Made by a program: the position numbers and the translations under genes. Below the pieces are notes generated by a model. That model ran no database searches and had not been told where the DNA came from. It saw nothing but the letters and a program-made list of their open reading frames with translations. Of a DNA stretch of 64,000 bases, positions 39,133 through 49,009 are shown in pieces. Each line of letters opens with the position of its first letter. Within the stretch, counting starts at the first letter, position 1. Source of the DNA: Manduca sexta (lineage: Eukaryota > Arthropoda > Insecta > Lepidoptera > Sphingidae); the NCBI RefSeq assembly GCF_014839805.1, contig NC_051141.1:14268777-14332776 (forward strand). The letters run 5' to 3'.

Positions 39133-39748
39133 AAAATAATTTTAACAAAAAATTAAACCGCCTTCAAAAACCACCCAAAACCAAAAAATAATTTCACATA
39201 ACAGTTATATATTGGATACCAATTTTGGAGTCGGTGCCTAATTAAAATTGCTAGTTAAGCTAGGTAAATACATTAACAAATATACGAAAACAATGTGCTG
39301 CCAGCGTAAAAAGTTAGCAAGTCAGATCGTCACCGGAGATGAACGCACCGCCGCAGTACAGCAAATGGAAGCTATTAAGGAAATATTTAAATTTGTGAAC
39401 TGTACACTACCCAAATTCTTCCCCTGTTACATATAGCTGGTCAAATGTGGGTATATTACACTCCCTGCCCCGAAAAAAGAGGAAAGAAAAAGATTAAACA
39501 CCATACATGTGCTTAGTATTACACCTTTCACTGTGTATGTTTGTTAGTAGAAACGCAAACCTACTCCTTTTAATTCATTTGAAAGTAATGTAGCTCATAG
39601 ATGGACTATGCAACAAATATAGCTAACTAGCAATTTTAATTAGGCACCGACTCCAAAATTGGTATCCAATATATAACTGTTATGTGAAATTATTTTTTGG
39701 TTTTGAGTGGTTTTTGAAGGCGGTTTAATTTTTTGTTAAAATTATTTT
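39133..39748. repeat. Fold-back: 130-bp inverted repeats around a 357-bp spacer
   Basis: 39133-39262 and 39620-39748 are reverse complements with only a few differences (for example CACCCAAAACC against CACTCAAAACC, and one base lost in AGTTAAGCTA). The arms include AACCGCCTTCAAAAACCAC and TTTTGGAGTCGGTGCCTAAT. The spacer (39263-39619) holds a small open frame with GDERTAAVQQMEAIKEIF that I do not recognise. The arms are much less diverged from each other than other repeats here, which suggests a recent inverted duplication. Transcribed as intron RNA it would form a long hairpin. Confidence 0.85.
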
Positions 39749-39754
39749 TATTGT

Positions 39755-42700
39755 TTATAGTTAAGACATTAGCCTGTTTTTCAAGCAAGGTAACTAAAAA
39801 ATCAATAATTTATTCCATTTCTGAGTTAAAAAAATATATTTACATATTATAAAATATCAGTAACTTTAAACTATATAAATATGCCTAAGTTGACCATAAA
39901 GGATGATTTGTCGAAAAAATATATTATGAATATTCGATAGCCATTGTTTTTTTATGGAGGATACGAACTAGAAAACTGGCACAAATTTAGCTTTTTTACT
40001 CAAATTAATGCTGAGTAAAATCGTCAGTATAGTCTTAAAATATACAATTAACAATAAAACATGAACCGATGCCATCGCATTGCCGCACCATAAGCGGATA
40101 CTTTCGTAATAATATAACGGCCTTGGATTTTAATCGGATATCCGACGTTGGAAGCTGGTCGATTAATCTGAAATACCTGGTCCAGCTCAACATAAGCGGC
40201 TCACAGAAATAACCATTTACGTTGAGATGCATATTGAATATATGATGGAGACAATTCAAGACACAACACACTTAACCACAGTGAAGGAAATCGAGAGGAA
40301 ATGTCCTATGCGATTAGGCCTTGCGGTGTCAATTCGGGCACAACGTCCTCGTTGTGGCAACGTTTCCAATTGAAATGTCACAGCCGTGTTCTGTTTACTG
40401 TCGTAGTTCCTATCAACACTAACAAAGGTGTTATTTAGCACGTCCCCGTATTTTCATGGAAACTCCACCCCGTGTCCCCTGGGCGAGCTTCTGCGCTATT
40501 TATACCAATAATCACTATTGAGTATTTTTCGTCAGATGGATTTGGAAATAAATGTTATTTGGTGTTAATATTGTTAGGTAGGTTATATGTACATTTAGCT
40601 CACCTTGTTCTCGTCGTCGTTTGTTCCGTCCACTGGCCATAATATGATATATCTGACATATACTTATATTAAATAATTTGACACGGCTCTTGTTGGTTTC
40701 TGGATCAGTAATGTTTACCACCATAAATACGAAGTTAAGACAAAGTTAAATATTTTGAGAATGGATCCTTCCTTTAAAACAATGAGGTCCTATTGTTTAT
40801 ATTATTTAGAAATCATATTGTGTCGTTATTGTTCGCGGTAATATTGTTAATGAGGTACAAGCCTCTGTTTTTGTAAAATTGAGGTCTTGTTATGCGTCCA
40901 TTCTGCTTGAAATAAGACTGCCCGCTATAGCCTTCTCTGTCAACAACGTGCACTATTCTCTTATGCATATTTTGCATTTTTTTGTGAAACTATGTCACGA
41001 ATTTAGGTTACGAGTTAGAATTGTCATGTCATGTAGGCACAGCTGAAATCATCTGCAGTAGTTAAATGTCATTCAATCTAATGACATTTAACGTCATTTT
41101 ACCAATTGTTATTATAACATAAATAAAGCGTGGCGGTAATAACATACAAAGTTTGCGTAACATATCGTATATCCGTCGTAGCGAACGCTTACTGCAGTGA
41201 TGTTAATAAAAGGGCTGAAAATAATTCCTAAAAAGATCACGGCATAATTTTTCGGGAGATATACCGCAACATGCCAAAGGTAGCTTGGTTGCTACCTATT
41301 TTATACAGTTTAAATTTACCTAAGGATTCACGAAAAAAATGGATTTTTGTTGGGCTAAAATAATGAATCTAAACAAACATTATATCCCTTTCAAAATCTA
41401 TTGGAATGCTATTAAAGTGTAGATTTTTTAAAAACTGATTATTTTTACATAGCACTCTGAATGCCAACTTATGTTAAACAATAGGGGATTTTCAAGTATC
41501 ACGTAAGCACTAGGGATGCCTCGGGGTTGGATGGGGAATTTTTTATTTGATAATAGGACCCTTTAAACTTCTCTCGTGCTTTAGCTCGAGCTATTCAAGT
41601 TATAAACGCCGTGCCGTAATTGAAATTAATTAGCTCTTTAATTCATTGATTTATCAGTGTGAAGTGGTTCTATTATATACACTCGTCGTAATAAATTCCA
41701 CTGCAAGTTAACATGAGTTTTTAGTGCCCAGAGATAAGCTGGCTTTACTGTTGGGTGTCAAAATGCATGCCAGTGTCAAACGGATTTCGGGAATGACAGT
41801 AACTGTTACAAACCAATACAAAAATACCAAATACCTACGTAGCCATAATTTTGTTTTTACAAGTACAAGTTTACTAACATAATCACATTTCATGGCAAAC
41901 GAAATATCAAATCACCGTTTTGTTTACTAGCCAACAAGTTCGACATAAAGATCGGGAAACAAATTCAACAAATATATAAACAAGTCTAGTTATTACGAAG
42001 TTTGTATTAGCAGCACCGTCTAAGACTGTGTACATTTTTTCATTGACGAGATCATAATATTATATATACTGAAGTTTTTCTCTCACGAACAATCTATTTG
42101 AATTTTTTTTTTTTTTCAAATTGCCCGCATTTTATTTGATAACATCCTCAAGTAAGTACTCATAAACAATATTAATAACAAATGTTTTAACTAACCAATG
42201 ATTTATTGCTTTCTTCTTCATTAATTTACCTATTAAAATATGTTTGAAAAGGTTCGGAAAGCTTTGTCACTTTTAATCTTGCATAGCATGATTTTAAATG
42301 GAAAAGAAAATAATAATAAAAAGGTAGTAGGTAATCTTTTACGAATAGAACGTTTGTGGTAAAATCAATTGGTATAAATGTGTAGCCCCCACGCTCCTGC
42401 ATTATACTACTTGATTAACTCAAGTGTTGGCACTCCATTACCGTTGCTTCCTATCTCCACACTCGTTCCGCTCCAGTGAGTTGAAATCAAGAAATGCACT
42501 TGGAAATCCCCCGATAGTTTCCAGTGCAACATTTATTATACGCCGAGTGTTCCAAATTATACGGAATCATTCTCTCTCTATGAATTCATCAGTAAATCCG
42601 CATGAATAATTAGCCTCATAGGAAATATCTTCCTAGAATATGCCGAAGCTATGCTACCAAATTTATTTCTTTTTTTTTAATATTTCATGTTACGTTATTA

Positions 42701-44100
42701 CCATAATGTACTATTTTTTTTAATATATCGACGGTTGAGAGGCAAATTGAGTTAAACGACATATTTTTACGAAAATTTTTAACTATGTTAATAAAACATA
42801 GAAAAACGAGCTGATTTTTAATATGGATAAAATTTAATTTCGCAAAAAAATGTCGGTTAAGTCAATTAGCCTTTCACACATCGATATAATAACTACTTTT
42901 TACATACGATTTCGTGTATACAGTCACTATAAACATTAAAATTGATCAGAATTTGCAAACAGAACCACGATGTAATAAGCAACGTGACGCACCGTATCTT
43001 TTCCCACATTACCTTCTCGATAACACATTAAAAATATGAACTAATAAAACGCATGATGACAATAATATGATATTGGAAAACATCGTGTTATGCCACTGCT
43101 CTGCGACCTGGTGCAGTACAGCACATGCCTACATATACTACAAGTACAATGCGAGTTCACGAATACTGCAATGCGAAAGTATTTCGTAACTGTACGGTAA
43201 GCACTAATTTCTTTTTCAAAGATTAATGAAAAGTTGTTGCTGGGCGATTACAGATTGAATCAATTGTATTTCCAGTAAATATAGCCGTTGTTGTGTACAA
43301 TAACTGCTAACCTATATTTATAGGCAAAAAATATTTGCAAAGTTTGCGGTGCCTTGTAGATAATCAAGTTACGATGTATTTTCAGACCGTTTAATTCCAG
43401 CAAAATTTGATCTTAGATGGCTCCGTTGGACATCCATTATTCATATGACGTCATTACATTTTGAACAAATTCTCATTTCATGCACTACTTTAACTTATTT
43501 CGGTATAAGGTTACTGCTAAATGTGACTTTCACATTACGTGCATTTTTACCGAGCTTTATCAATTTTTAATGTGATGATTACCTCGCTAGTAATTTCTGC
43601 ATCGTGTCCTTGACTCAAATTATTTAATTCAAATACCTTCACATATTTAAAACATAGGTGACTTGAAGCACCAATTGATGTGTAATATAGCTTTTGATTA
43701 TAGAAATATGTTCTATCAATATTGGTATTATTCATATTGCGTATTAAGATGTTATGTAGCTTGTTATGAATTTACGATTTCGAAATTTTTTTTGTAGGTA
43801 GTTGGTCTGTTGTGTTCCTATAAAAGGGGATTGTAGATAGCTGTTTTAAGACAATAAAATGAAACAAGCAAAGTAACAGTTACTGCGATATGATTAATCG
43901 TAAGAATCAAAGTTATTTTTACTAAACCGACGGCTGAACTACCAATATTTATTGAATTCCAGTTTTTATTTATTAATATTTCTGCGATTATCCTTCCAGA
44001 TAGCATTTATTATAAACTGGCCATTTTTTATACATGTAACTTATTATGGATTAGGATTACATTCGACCCAACTATTTGTTGATTTTAGACATACTATATT
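39755..44100. other. Intron stretch without a recognised gene
   Basis: Mostly AT-rich DNA. The part 40040-40480 is somewhat more GC-rich (for example GGACACGGGGTGGAG on the - strand near 40470), but neither strand gives a protein I recognise. A short hairpin GGTAGC-TTGGTT-GCTACC lies near 41280-41297. No RNA gene is seen. Confidence 0.45.
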
Positions 44101-44303
44101 AATAATATTGTTTATTACAAACAAAGTTCCCACTGAGATCAAATCCTTAAATATTGCGAAATTCGAAGCCACTATTAAGCGCAAGTTGTGTAATAAAGCT
44201 TATTACAAGATCTCAGAATACCTAGAGGATATAAATGCCTGGGACTAGGCATTTTTGTGTGATTGTCTTTGGAATCATGTCACTTGATCGAGATATATAC
44301 TTA

Positions 44304-45603
44304 GTCTGGCCATAAATACTGTTACACTTAATTATAAAAAAATATTACATTTGAATTTCGAATCTGTCATTTTTATACGATTGTTCATTGTGTTTTCTCA
44401 TTTTGGCGCCAATACATTGTAAAATATTTTGCGATATTAAAATGGTGTGGGGTGATAAAGAGAACCGAATCGCTGTGATAGCATTACACAAAGTAGGTAT
44501 GGAGCCAAATGCAATTTTTAAAACTCTCCATACACTTGGTATTAGTAAAATGTTTGTGTACCGGGCTATTAATAGGTACAATGAGACCTCCTCTGTTTGT
44601 GACAGAAAAAGATCTGGCCGTCCACGTAGTGTTCGTACGAAAAAGGTGGTCAAAGCAGTAAGGGAAAGAATTCGAAGAAATCCTGTCCGAAAGCAAAAGA
44701 TTTTATCTCGGGAAATGAAGATAGCACCTAGAACCATGTCGCGTATTTTAAAAGATGACTTAGGACTTGCAGCCTATAAGAGACGCACTGGCCATTTCTT
44801 AACTGATAATTTAAAGAAGAATAGGGTGGTAAAATCGAAACAACTACTGAAGCGGTACGCAAAGGGAGGTCACAGAAAAATTTTGTTTACGGATGAGAAA
44901 ATTTTTACAATTGAGCAACATTTTAACAAACAAAATGACCGTATTTATGCTCAAAGCTCTAAGGAAGCTTCCCAATTAGTCGACAGAGTGCAACGTGGAC
45001 ATTATCCGACTTCAGTGATGGTTTGGTGGGGTGTTAGCTATGAAGGAGTGACTGAGCCATATTTTTTGTGAAAAAGGTATCAAAACATCGGCACAAGTGT
45101 ATCAAGATACCATTCTTGAGAAGGTAGTTAAGCCCCTTAACATCACCATGTTCAATAACCAAGTATGGTCCTTCCAGCAAGACTCGGCGCCGGGTCATAA
45201 AGCTCGGTCCACGCAGTCTTGGTTGGAATCGAACGTTTCGGACTTCATCAGAGCTGAAGACTGGCCGTCGTCTAGTCCCGATCTTAATCCGCTGGATTAT
45301 GATTTGTGGTCAGTTTTAGAGAGTACAGCTTGCTCTAAACGCCATGATAATTTGGAGTCCCTAAAACAATCTATACGATTGGCAGTGAAGAATTTTCCCA
45401 TGGAAAGAGTGCGTGCTTCTATTGATAACTGGCCTCATCGTTTAAAGGACTGTATTGCAGCCAATGGAGACCACTTCGAATAAGCTTTTTATATTTTTAA
45501 TTGTTTTATATTTATGTATTAAACTGACACACTGTAAAAGTAATAAATGTTATTTGCAGTTAACAATTTTCTTTTTTCTTTATTACAATATTTATGGCAA
45601 GAC
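44304..45603 (+). mobile_element. maT-type mariner transposon (1,300 bp), terminal repeats and TA duplication present
   Basis: The left end GTCTGGCCATAAATACTGTT (from 44304) and the reverse complement of the right end GTCTTGCCATAAATATTGTA (to 45603) are matching terminal inverted repeats. TA flanks both sides (44302-44303 and 45604-45605), the expected target-site duplication for Tc1/mariner. The single transposase gene inside fills most of the element. The length of 1.3 kb is usual for mariner-like elements. It sits in the 3' end of an older non-LTR element (44110-46175), so it arrived later. Confidence 0.9.
44442..45483 (+). pseudogene. maT mariner transposase, broken by one frameshift
   Basis: This would be the DDE transposase that cuts and pastes its own element in the nucleus. 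ATG 44442 starts MVWGDKENRIAVIALHK. Residues 1-110 hold the helix-turn-helix DNA-binding part (LGISKMFVYRAINRYNETSS, then KRSGRPRSVRTKK). The catalytic triad is visible: D in LFTDEKIF, D in WSFQQDSAPGHKA, and D in SPDLNPLDYDLW. There are 37 residues between the second and third Asp, giving DD37D, the signature of the maT clade. The first frame stops at 45071 after EGVTEPYFL. The rest continues in another frame to TAA 45483. The break lies in a run of six T (about 45062-45067), where one missing base explains it. No other stop interrupts about 345 codons, so the copy is young, or the gap is a sequencing error in the T run. Confidence 0.9.
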
Positions 45604-45609
45604 TAGGTA

Positions 45610-46010
45610 TATATGTTTATTTTTTTTCTTTCTCTTTATTTGTAAAATAACTGTAAGCGGCTTGGGTATGAAATACTCTCTAACTGTCTGTACCTGCGGC
45701 GGCGTCGTGTGACGGGTCGGCCACTTCCCTACAATATGGTTGAGGAGGCCGATGGCTGGCACATGCGTCATACTCGTGAACGGGTGCTGCTTGTGTGGAC
45801 TGTTCTGCCCATTTCGCTTACATTTGTAATTTCTAATTGCTAGAGGTGCTGGGAGGAAATAATTATAAGGATAATAGAGAAATTTCATGATTCCTGAGAG
45901 GGTTGTGCAGTCATATAAAAATTTAAATTAATTTATTCCTTATTTCACGAGCCTATAAATGAACTGCTCTAAACTTTTTTTTTCTCTTTTCACTTTATCA
46001 TGTACTGTAG
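45610..46010. other. GC-mixed stretch right of the mariner, probably part of the split retrotransposon
   Basis: It has ACCTGCGGCGGCGTCGTGTG, GGCCACTTCCCTACAATATG and GGCCGATGGCTGGCACATGC. I take it as the 3' untranslated region of the non-LTR element interrupted by the mariner, because it lies between that element's coding end and its tail. No frame gives a known protein. Confidence 0.35.
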
Positions 46011-46480
46011 TCTTTACCCTAAACTGATTGAAAAGAGCAACACCAGAGTTTCTTGCCCGTTCTTCTCTGGTGAAAACTGCTTTCCGAACTGGTGGTAGAG
46101 TTAATATTGACGGAATCTAAATAATGTATAACATTTTACAGATTCAAATAAATCATTTCATTTCATTTCATACTAATTAATCACATTATGTAATGGTTAC
46201 GATAAGTGTTCACACTCCTCTATCTGCTAAAACTAATAATATTAGTTTCATACGTGTTAATGAACCCTATCGCTATTAAAACTCATATTGCCATTTATTA
46301 AAGCATCCTATACGGTACAAACTAGTCGTTATAAATTACAAAGTCAATATTGATATACATAGATATGCTACATATAATTATGATCAACGAATTGAAACAA
46401 AACGCCTATATCCACTGGCGTCCGACTGCAATAAAAAAATGAAACAAATTTGTTAGGACAGAATACAAAATAATGATTTC

Positions 46481-46610
46481 TTATGTTTACGCGAATGTTA
46501 GACATTGAAATAAAAACTATTTAACGGATTTTATCGCGGTTTTTTATATTATTATTTTCTCCCGACGTTTCGAAGACTTTGCAGCCTTCATGGTCACGGG
46601 GGGACTGAGG
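46481..46610. mobile_element. Penelope-type terminal repeat, copy 3 (left arm)
   Basis: TTTTATCGCGGTTTTTTATA, then TTTTCTCCCGACGTTTCGAA and GCAGCCTTCATGGTCACGGG. Bases 46509-46578 pair with 46956-47025 as an inverted repeat, 69 of 70 by eye. On the - strand, the sense of the enclosed gene piece, this is the 3' end of the element and contains the stem AAGGCT-GCAA-AGTCTT followed by CGAAACGTC. Confidence 0.65.
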
Positions 46611-46679
46611 TGTTGTTCATCCGTAAAGTCAAAGTTACAATATCTACCTACATTTTTCAAATATACAACTTTTTAAATT

Positions 46680-46965
46680 TTAGCTGTTGACGGTCCGATC
46701 TACGCAGAAAGAGCTCACAGTGTCTTGAGGTCTGGCAGCCGGTCTTTTGGGATCCGATTTAATTAAATGTAGAACAGGATCCCAGGCTTGTGCAAGCTTC
46801 CAACCATCTTCCCTATTGAAATTTGGGTGTTTTTTAATTTCAATAGCCTCGCCTCGAATCATCCTAGGCAGGAATCGGTGTTCTTTGGCAAGGATTTGTG
46901 GCTCGTCTAATCGCAAATAATGATTGGAGCCTCCTTCAGAATGTTCAGCGACTGCAGTCTTCGAA
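46680..46965 (-). pseudogene. Penelope-like element endonuclease fragment (GIY-YIG C-terminal part)
   Basis: The - strand frame reads AVAEHSEGGSNHYLRLDEPQ (46955-46896), then ILAKEHRFLPRMIRGEAIEI, KKHPNFNREDGWKLAQAWDP and VLHLIKSDPKRP. The pattern AEH, LA.E.R..PR.IREAIEIKKHP, FNREDG is that of the C-terminal GIY-YIG-type endonuclease of Penelope-like retroelements; the residue E in EAIEI is the conserved acidic position. The reverse transcriptase and the GIY-YIG strand itself are missing, so only about 90 residues of a protein of several hundred remain. It is bounded by the inverted terminal repeats (46509-46578, 46956-47025). A 5'-truncated copy capped by an inverted end is a known Penelope arrangement. 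Confidence 0.75.
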
Positions 46966-47032
46966 ACGTCGGGAGAAAATAATAATATAAAAAACCGCGA
47001 TAAAATCCGTTACATAGTTTTTATTTCAGAAT
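46956..47032. mobile_element. Penelope-type terminal repeat, inverted right arm
   Basis: AGTCTTCGAAACGTCGGGAG, then AATAATATAAAAAACCGCGA and TAAAATCCGTTACATAG. It is the reverse complement of 46509-46578 with one visible difference (GTTACA against GTTAAA). It abuts the coding fragment directly, so the element is capped by opposite-facing ends. Confidence 0.75.
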
Positions 47033-47517
47033 ACAAAAGTTAACGTTGTAACTACATACAACAAACCGAACTGACAAGTACAAAGCGTTAATCAAGTTGA
47101 CAACAGTGGCATAATCGCCCGCGCTGCATGGATGCGCACTCTATTAGGTATCTTGTAAATGGAATACAATATCCAAAGTTCAATATTAAGAGCGTTTACG
47201 TTCCGCGCGTGAAGTCAACTATAGGTAATTCTTCGCAAAATTCACTCACACAGAGCCGTTGCGTAGCTGTGTGCGTAGAGTTAGCGCGTCGGCTATCTTT
47301 ATAGTCAGACCAACCAATTTTGATCTTTTCGCTTTAATTATCTAATTGGAATGTAACTTATGATTTATGAATTTATGATAAATGAAGAATTCTATTATTA
47401 AATATATAAGAATTCATCATGAAATAGTTTATATGTATCATTTTGTAATCATAAAAAAAAAATAAACATTTTTAACAAATTTTAACGGCAATTTTACAAA
47501 TTGTTATTTTCACTTTT

Positions 47518-47556
47518 TAAATGCAAATGCTTAAAAAATTTAAGCATTTGCATTTA
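47518..47556. repeat. Perfect 18-bp palindrome carrying two octamer motifs
   Basis: TAAATGCAAATGCTTAAA, three A, then its exact reverse complement. Each arm contains ATGCAAAT (47521-47528 and reversed in the right arm), the octamer bound by POU-domain factors. Hairpin or paired binding site cannot be told apart from sequence. Confidence 0.8.
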
Positions 47557-47883
47557 GAAAGTACCCTTTAGCTCATCATGAAGCCGAAAGATAGGCACCA
47601 GAACTCCGTAATCAGACAATAAATCAGGAAAATTACTGTGCTACGATGTTTATAATGGACCACATAATTACTCCATAGATCTGCAGTTTTTAATATTTAG
47701 CGTATTGAAAGTTTAAATTGAGTCATTAGAAATTACATATTGGAATTTATCTTTTGGAGTCAGAAGGTGTATGTAATGAGATGTCATTTTTAGGTGTATA
47801 ACTAAAAAGTGAGAAATAAAAGACTTCTTTTTTCGGAAGTTGGTTATATTTTTTTGGATAGTTTTTTTAATAGGTATTGCTTC

Positions 47884-48300
47884 TCAGTGACATCGATCAT
47901 CAATCGATCGATTGTACATCCATGTATAACAATTTACCAGTTTTATATCCATAGTTTTGCATAATATTTGCGACACACGACGAAGCAAAATAGTTGGTTC
48001 TGTACTTTTTTTTGACCAACAGCAGTCAGCTTTGACTGTAAGTATGGGAATACCGTCTTCTACATCGCCACAGGCAACATCTTTATCAGTTTCTTCCCTA
48101 GCGGCCTCTTGCATCCTGTCCTCTGCAGCTAATTTCAATCATTTAGCTAACTCGTCGTAACATTTCATGTAAACATTTTGCGTTAATATTGGTAAATCTA
48201 TGGAAGCTAACTGTTCGTTTAAATTTGATCTACCAACTTCAGTCATCATAACTCCATTCACAGTTCCACGATATACGTCCATACTATCAGTATATCTCTT
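47884..48300 (-). pseudogene. Mutator-like transposase-domain pseudogene fragment
   Basis: Read on the - strand from about 48285: RYTDSMDVYRGTVNGVMMTE, LNEQLASIDLPILTQNVYMK, CYDELAK, stop, then LKLAAEDRMQEAAREETDKD, DVEDGIPILTVKADCCWSKK. One base out of frame it continues as YRTNYFASSCVANIMQNYGY and KTGKLLYMDVQSID. The motif G(I/V)P.LTV.AD..W.K(K/R)SYRT.Y.A.S.VA.I....TGK.L is that of Mutator-like transposase-domain proteins found in many insect genomes. Breaks are one TGA stop (48149) and one frameshift at the run of A/T near 48005. It is a short inactive piece; a related N-terminal scrap may lie at 48900-48990. Confidence 0.65.
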
Positions 48301-48899
48301 AGCGCTTAAATAGCTTAAATTCCATATTGCACATATTACACTTCATTAAAAATGTTGACTGCAAGCAAACATTCTCTTTCAATAGTTGTAAATGTTCGAT
48401 ACTACAACCTGTTGCTCTGTTGTGTGTCTGTGTACAACTTTACTTATTTATTCCTAACTCTTTTCTTTGCCATAGAACTTACCAAATTTAACTTATCGAA
48501 TGTTATGCAGGTAGAAAAGGTATGAGTTACCATTTCGGGATAAAGGAGAAAAAACATATTTGTAGGCAAAACAATTTGCTACAAATTATGACTTTACAAA
48601 ATTTATGTAAGACGCATAGTTTCCGAGATATCGCGAAAAAAGTGTTTTCACCCCTTTTCCATGATGGCGGCCAGGGGACAAGGGGGGCGACCTCACTAAC
48701 TTGAGATTAAGCTTCTATTGACCCCCCACACATGTTCTAAAAATAAAATTGGGTCCTCTAAAAAATACAAAGCTCATGTAACATTTCAATGGGCTAATTG
48801 TTTTTAGCTTAAGGTTCCATTTTTTCCTTCGAGTAACTATGCTCAAGTGTTTAATGAGTAAAAAAGCAACAACCATAACTACAGACGCATGTTATAACA

Positions 48900-48990
48900 T
48901 TAGTACATCAATCTTTTAGCTTTTGCTTTAGCCGAAGTTTCAGCGTTGTTACGTTTCCTTTTCTTGCCTAGAAATAGCTTTACTTCCCAT
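48900..48990 (-). pseudogene. Possible N-terminal scrap of the Mutator-like protein
   Basis: On the - strand ATG 48990 gives MGSK. After a shift of frame it reads FLGKKRKRNNAETSAKAKAK and RLMY-stop (48900). A short MG..(K)FLGK(R)KR.. start is how I recall several Mutator-like insect proteins beginning, and the position upstream of the 48300-47884 fragment on the same strand fits. The evidence is thin: the motif is short and basic. Confidence 0.3.
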
Positions 48991-49009
48991 TGTGTCTGAA
49001 ACATAATAA

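Larger units (their letters stand above)
37988..39750. mobile_element. Composite dispersed repeat with internal minisatellite and fold-back
   Basis: The left end is AACCGACTTCAAAAAAAGG with AGGTTATCAATTCG and TCGCTTCAGTAGTTTGG. The right end TTTTTGAAGGCGGTTT (about 39714-39729) is nearly the reverse complement of the left tip. A second, simpler copy with the same landmarks lies at 62688-63335. Here the interior is enlarged by a six-copy minisatellite (38240-39082) and by an inverted duplication of the right part (39133-39748). I see no transposase. It looks like a non-autonomous terminal-inverted-repeat element; the class is not settled, and a Helitron-related origin is not excluded. Confidence 0.5.
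44110..46175 (+). mobile_element. Non-LTR retrotransposon 3' end, split by a maT insertion
   Basis: 44128-44248 encodes PTEIKSLNIAKFEATIKRKL and on to SEYLEDINAWD-stop, which resembles the C-terminus of insect non-LTR reverse-transcriptase proteins (a PTEIK... lead-in and a short acidic end). The matching 3' untranslated part appears beyond the inserted mariner: CTGATTGAAAAGAGCAACAC, GAGTTTCTTGCCCGTTCTTC, CTTTCCGAACTGGTGGTAGA, and a tail AAATAAATCATTTCATTTCA ending at 46170 in TTTCA repeats. Such short terminal repeats are typical of some non-LTR clades. The join of the two parts into one element is inferred. The piece lacks everything 5' of the last 40-90 codons. Confidence 0.5.

Noticed and set aside
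44345..44737. A 130-codon - strand frame
   Set aside because: It is antisense to the mariner transposase, whose + strand frame has clear motifs.
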